A stretch of 64,000 bases of DNA from Corydoras sp. C115 (taxonomy: Eukaryota > Chordata > Actinopteri > Siluriformes > Callichthyidae), in NCBI GenBank assembly GCA_019802505.1, contig JAFMOC010000032.1:283501-347500 (forward strand), given 5' to 3'. Shown here piece by piece: positions 62,601 to 64,000 of this stretch. The notes under the pieces are model-generated. The model was not told the origin of the DNA and did not search any database. It saw only the letters and a program-made list of their open reading frames with translations. Numbering within the stretch: the stretch's first letter is position 1; each line of letters opens with the position of its first letter. The position numbers and the translations under genes are program-made.

Positions 62601-64000
62601 CAATTGAATTCTCCAAATTGCCCCATATAGAGTGTGTCTGTGTGAGTGAGTGTGTGTCCAGCGATAGATTGGCGTCCTGTCCTGGATGTATCTGCCCAGC
62701 GCCCAAAACGTTCTCCCCTGGATGGGCATGGGGAACCCCCCCACGACCCTAGTACAGGATAAAGCGGGAGATAATGAATGAATGAATGGACTTTAGATTA
62801 TATTGCACAGTTTCATTACAATAAGTTTTTTCAATTAACTTATTATGAGTTTCATAACTCTTTTAAGATAGTCTTACATAAACTAAAGAAAATTGGAGCT
62901 CAAACATTGACTTGTAAAAATTTTATCTACTAAATCAACAGCAAAACAGAGTTATAATTGAAAAAATATATATTTTATCAACCGTATAAATCTTTGCTCA
63001 TTTTGGCTCTTATGTACTTAAGCTGTTGCAAGCTGCTGAAATTGTGATATACGTTTCTCAGTCAGATTAGTCGTGGTCTCAATACGACACTGGCTGATCA
63101 AGTTTCAAGTTCAAGTTTCAAGTTTATTTGTCATTGATGCTCCATGTTGGGACATGAGCACATAGAAATTCTTAAGGTGAGGCATCAGGATATAAACTCT
63201 ACATAGAAGAGAAAATGAAATACACAATATTTACATATGTAAATATGTAAATAGGTGATGCGTCTGACACCTACATTAGTCTCAAAATCGTCAGAAAACC
63301 ACCACAAAACCTCAACCTGCAGTTGAGGAACGGTAAAACAGCTGCAGTGACTCACAATTTATACCACCTTCTTCACTTTAATTTCTTTTAGATAATTTTG
63401 TTCGTTGTTATATTACATCCAAACACCCACAGTTTTACTGGAGCTTGGTACCTTTTAAGGTTTCTTCATGTAAGGGAAATTTTTCTTTCCGTCATGATTT
63501 GATGTAGAGATTAGAATTGACTTAACTTGCATCTCCGATCGTTTGAGGTTTTGTTTGAACTGATCACCTGTCTGTGTTGTTGACATTTTAAAATGCATGA
63601 ACTATGGAAGGTATTTTCGATGGAACATGTTATGAGCTGCTAGTTCTAACTAAATACACTTTGCTTATTAACCTATTGGATTAATAAATACAGAACAAAA
63701 TATTATATTAGGCTTATATTGAAAAAAGTACTCCAGAAACACACAAACCTGCGATAGAATGGCATCGGTATTGCCAAAGTAAAGGCCAAGAACCAGATCC
63801 CCAGCATGACTATATAAAGTACTTTCCTTTTCCTCAGTTTCTGGGACAGAAATGGCTTGGTGACAGCTAGCCAGCGGTCCATACTCATCAAGCAGATCAG
63901 ATAAATTGAGACATACATGTTGACACAACAGAGATAGTGCACAGTCTTGCACATGCCACTACCAAACTCCCAGGCCTTTCCTCCAGCAATATAACGTATG
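59613..64000 (-). CDS. ltb4r: Leukotriene B4 receptor-like GPCR (5' end outside window)
   Basis: Three coding exons on the minus strand: 64000-63749 (continues beyond the window), 62009-61739 and 59981-59613. The first intron splits a codon (AG/T) and the second is phase 0. About 296 residues are seen. Exon 1 part: a conserved TM3 Cys, then SMDRWLAVTKPFLSQKLR (DRW in place of DRY). Exon 2 part: an extracellular loop with Cys, TM5, TM6 with FAVFWLPYH. Exon 3 part: TM7 with FLSSSMNPLLYVFAGSS (NPxxY) and a Ser/Thr/Arg-rich cytosolic tail beginning AKLFDGTNSEQTT, very like BLT1. TM1-2 are off the right edge. It is a class A receptor expected at the plasma membrane, sensing leukotriene B4 or a related lipid. 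BLT1 versus BLT2 type is not settled; the tail favours BLT1. Confidence 0.85.
60012..60675. repeat. Local tandem duplication (offset about 380 bp)
   Basis: The block with CATAAGGCACTCTGTGGGGT (60061 and 60441), including an eroded SINE tail, is present twice in the intron of the GPCR gene, separated by a GAAA-rich stretch. Confidence 0.85.
60957..61293 (+). mobile_element. tRNA-derived SINE in GPCR intron
   Basis: Head GCGGCACGGTGGCTTAGTGG, tail GAAGATAATGAATG, with AATAATATA-like direct repeats at both sides. Confidence 0.88.
61399..61655 (+). mobile_element. 5'-truncated tRNA-derived SINE in GPCR intron
   Basis: Begins at CGTGTCTGCGTGGG, lacking the tRNA head. ATCATCCTAGAGA before and ATTATCCTAGAGA after look like an aged target duplication. 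It ends about 85 bases from a coding exon. Confidence 0.82.
62447..62788 (+). mobile_element. tRNA-derived SINE in GPCR intron
   Basis: Head GGGTGGCCCAGTGGTTAGCA, B box GGTTCGAATCC, tail GATAATGAATGAATGAATG. Confidence 0.88.
63095..63200. repeat. Possible interspersed repeat
   Basis: AGTTTCAAGTTCAAGTTTCA followed by TTATTTGTCAT looks like the end of a common fish repeat, but no boundaries can be set. Confidence 0.3.

Overview
The window is eukaryotic and reads as ray-finned fish (teleost) nuclear DNA. It is AT-rich, with short exons split by GT-AG introns, AATAAA poly(A) signals, many (TA)n and (CA)n microsatellites and repeated copies of tRNA-derived SINEs. The species cannot be fixed from the sequence; an ostariophysan fish is a guess from the SINE type and the gene content.

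0.5-44.2 kb: a tandem array of small secreted-protein genes. I could build 16 intact copies and 5 relics. Each intact copy that I could follow fully has a non-coding exon 1, an exon 2 carrying an 18-22 residue signal peptide, an exon 3 of 13-15 codons that usually contains a furin-like R-x-K-R site, and an exon 4 encoding an Asn/Tyr/Gly-rich stretch, a Leu-rich hydrophobic stretch and a Pro-Ala tail that usually ends in glycine. All introns inside the coding region are phase 0. Most copies have an ATTGG (inverted CCAAT) box about 25 bp upstream of a TTTAAAAG or TATATAAA box. Three copies at 6.8-13.8 kb lie on the minus strand; the rest are on the plus strand. Local duplications are obvious: a triplet of minus-strand genes (6.8, 9.1 and 13.3 kb), a triplet at 24.4, 27.3 and 29.9 kb, and a triplicated two-gene block at 31.6-40.8 kb whose second and third copies have a beheaded first gene.

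47.4-52.5 kb: a 12-exon Pro/Gln-rich secreted-protein gene that resembles odam (odontogenic ameloblast-associated). 53.8-57.8 kb: an acidic Ser/Asp/Glu-rich secreted-protein gene with the same exon style. Both fit the secretory calcium-binding phosphoprotein (SCPP) family, so the small-gene array is probably a lineage-specific expansion inside an SCPP cluster. 59.6-64.0 kb: the 3' part of a leukotriene B4 receptor-like GPCR gene on the minus strand, running off the right edge.

Mobile DNA: about 17 copies and fragments of one tRNA-derived SINE, clustered at 45-63 kb and some with clean 10-13 bp target-site duplications; four pieces of a second tRNA-type SINE; a solo LTR with a 5-bp target duplication (25.7 kb); and a 406-bp non-autonomous hAT-type element with an 8-bp target duplication (41.0 kb). 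For the last two, the un-inserted site survives in a paralogous copy within the window.
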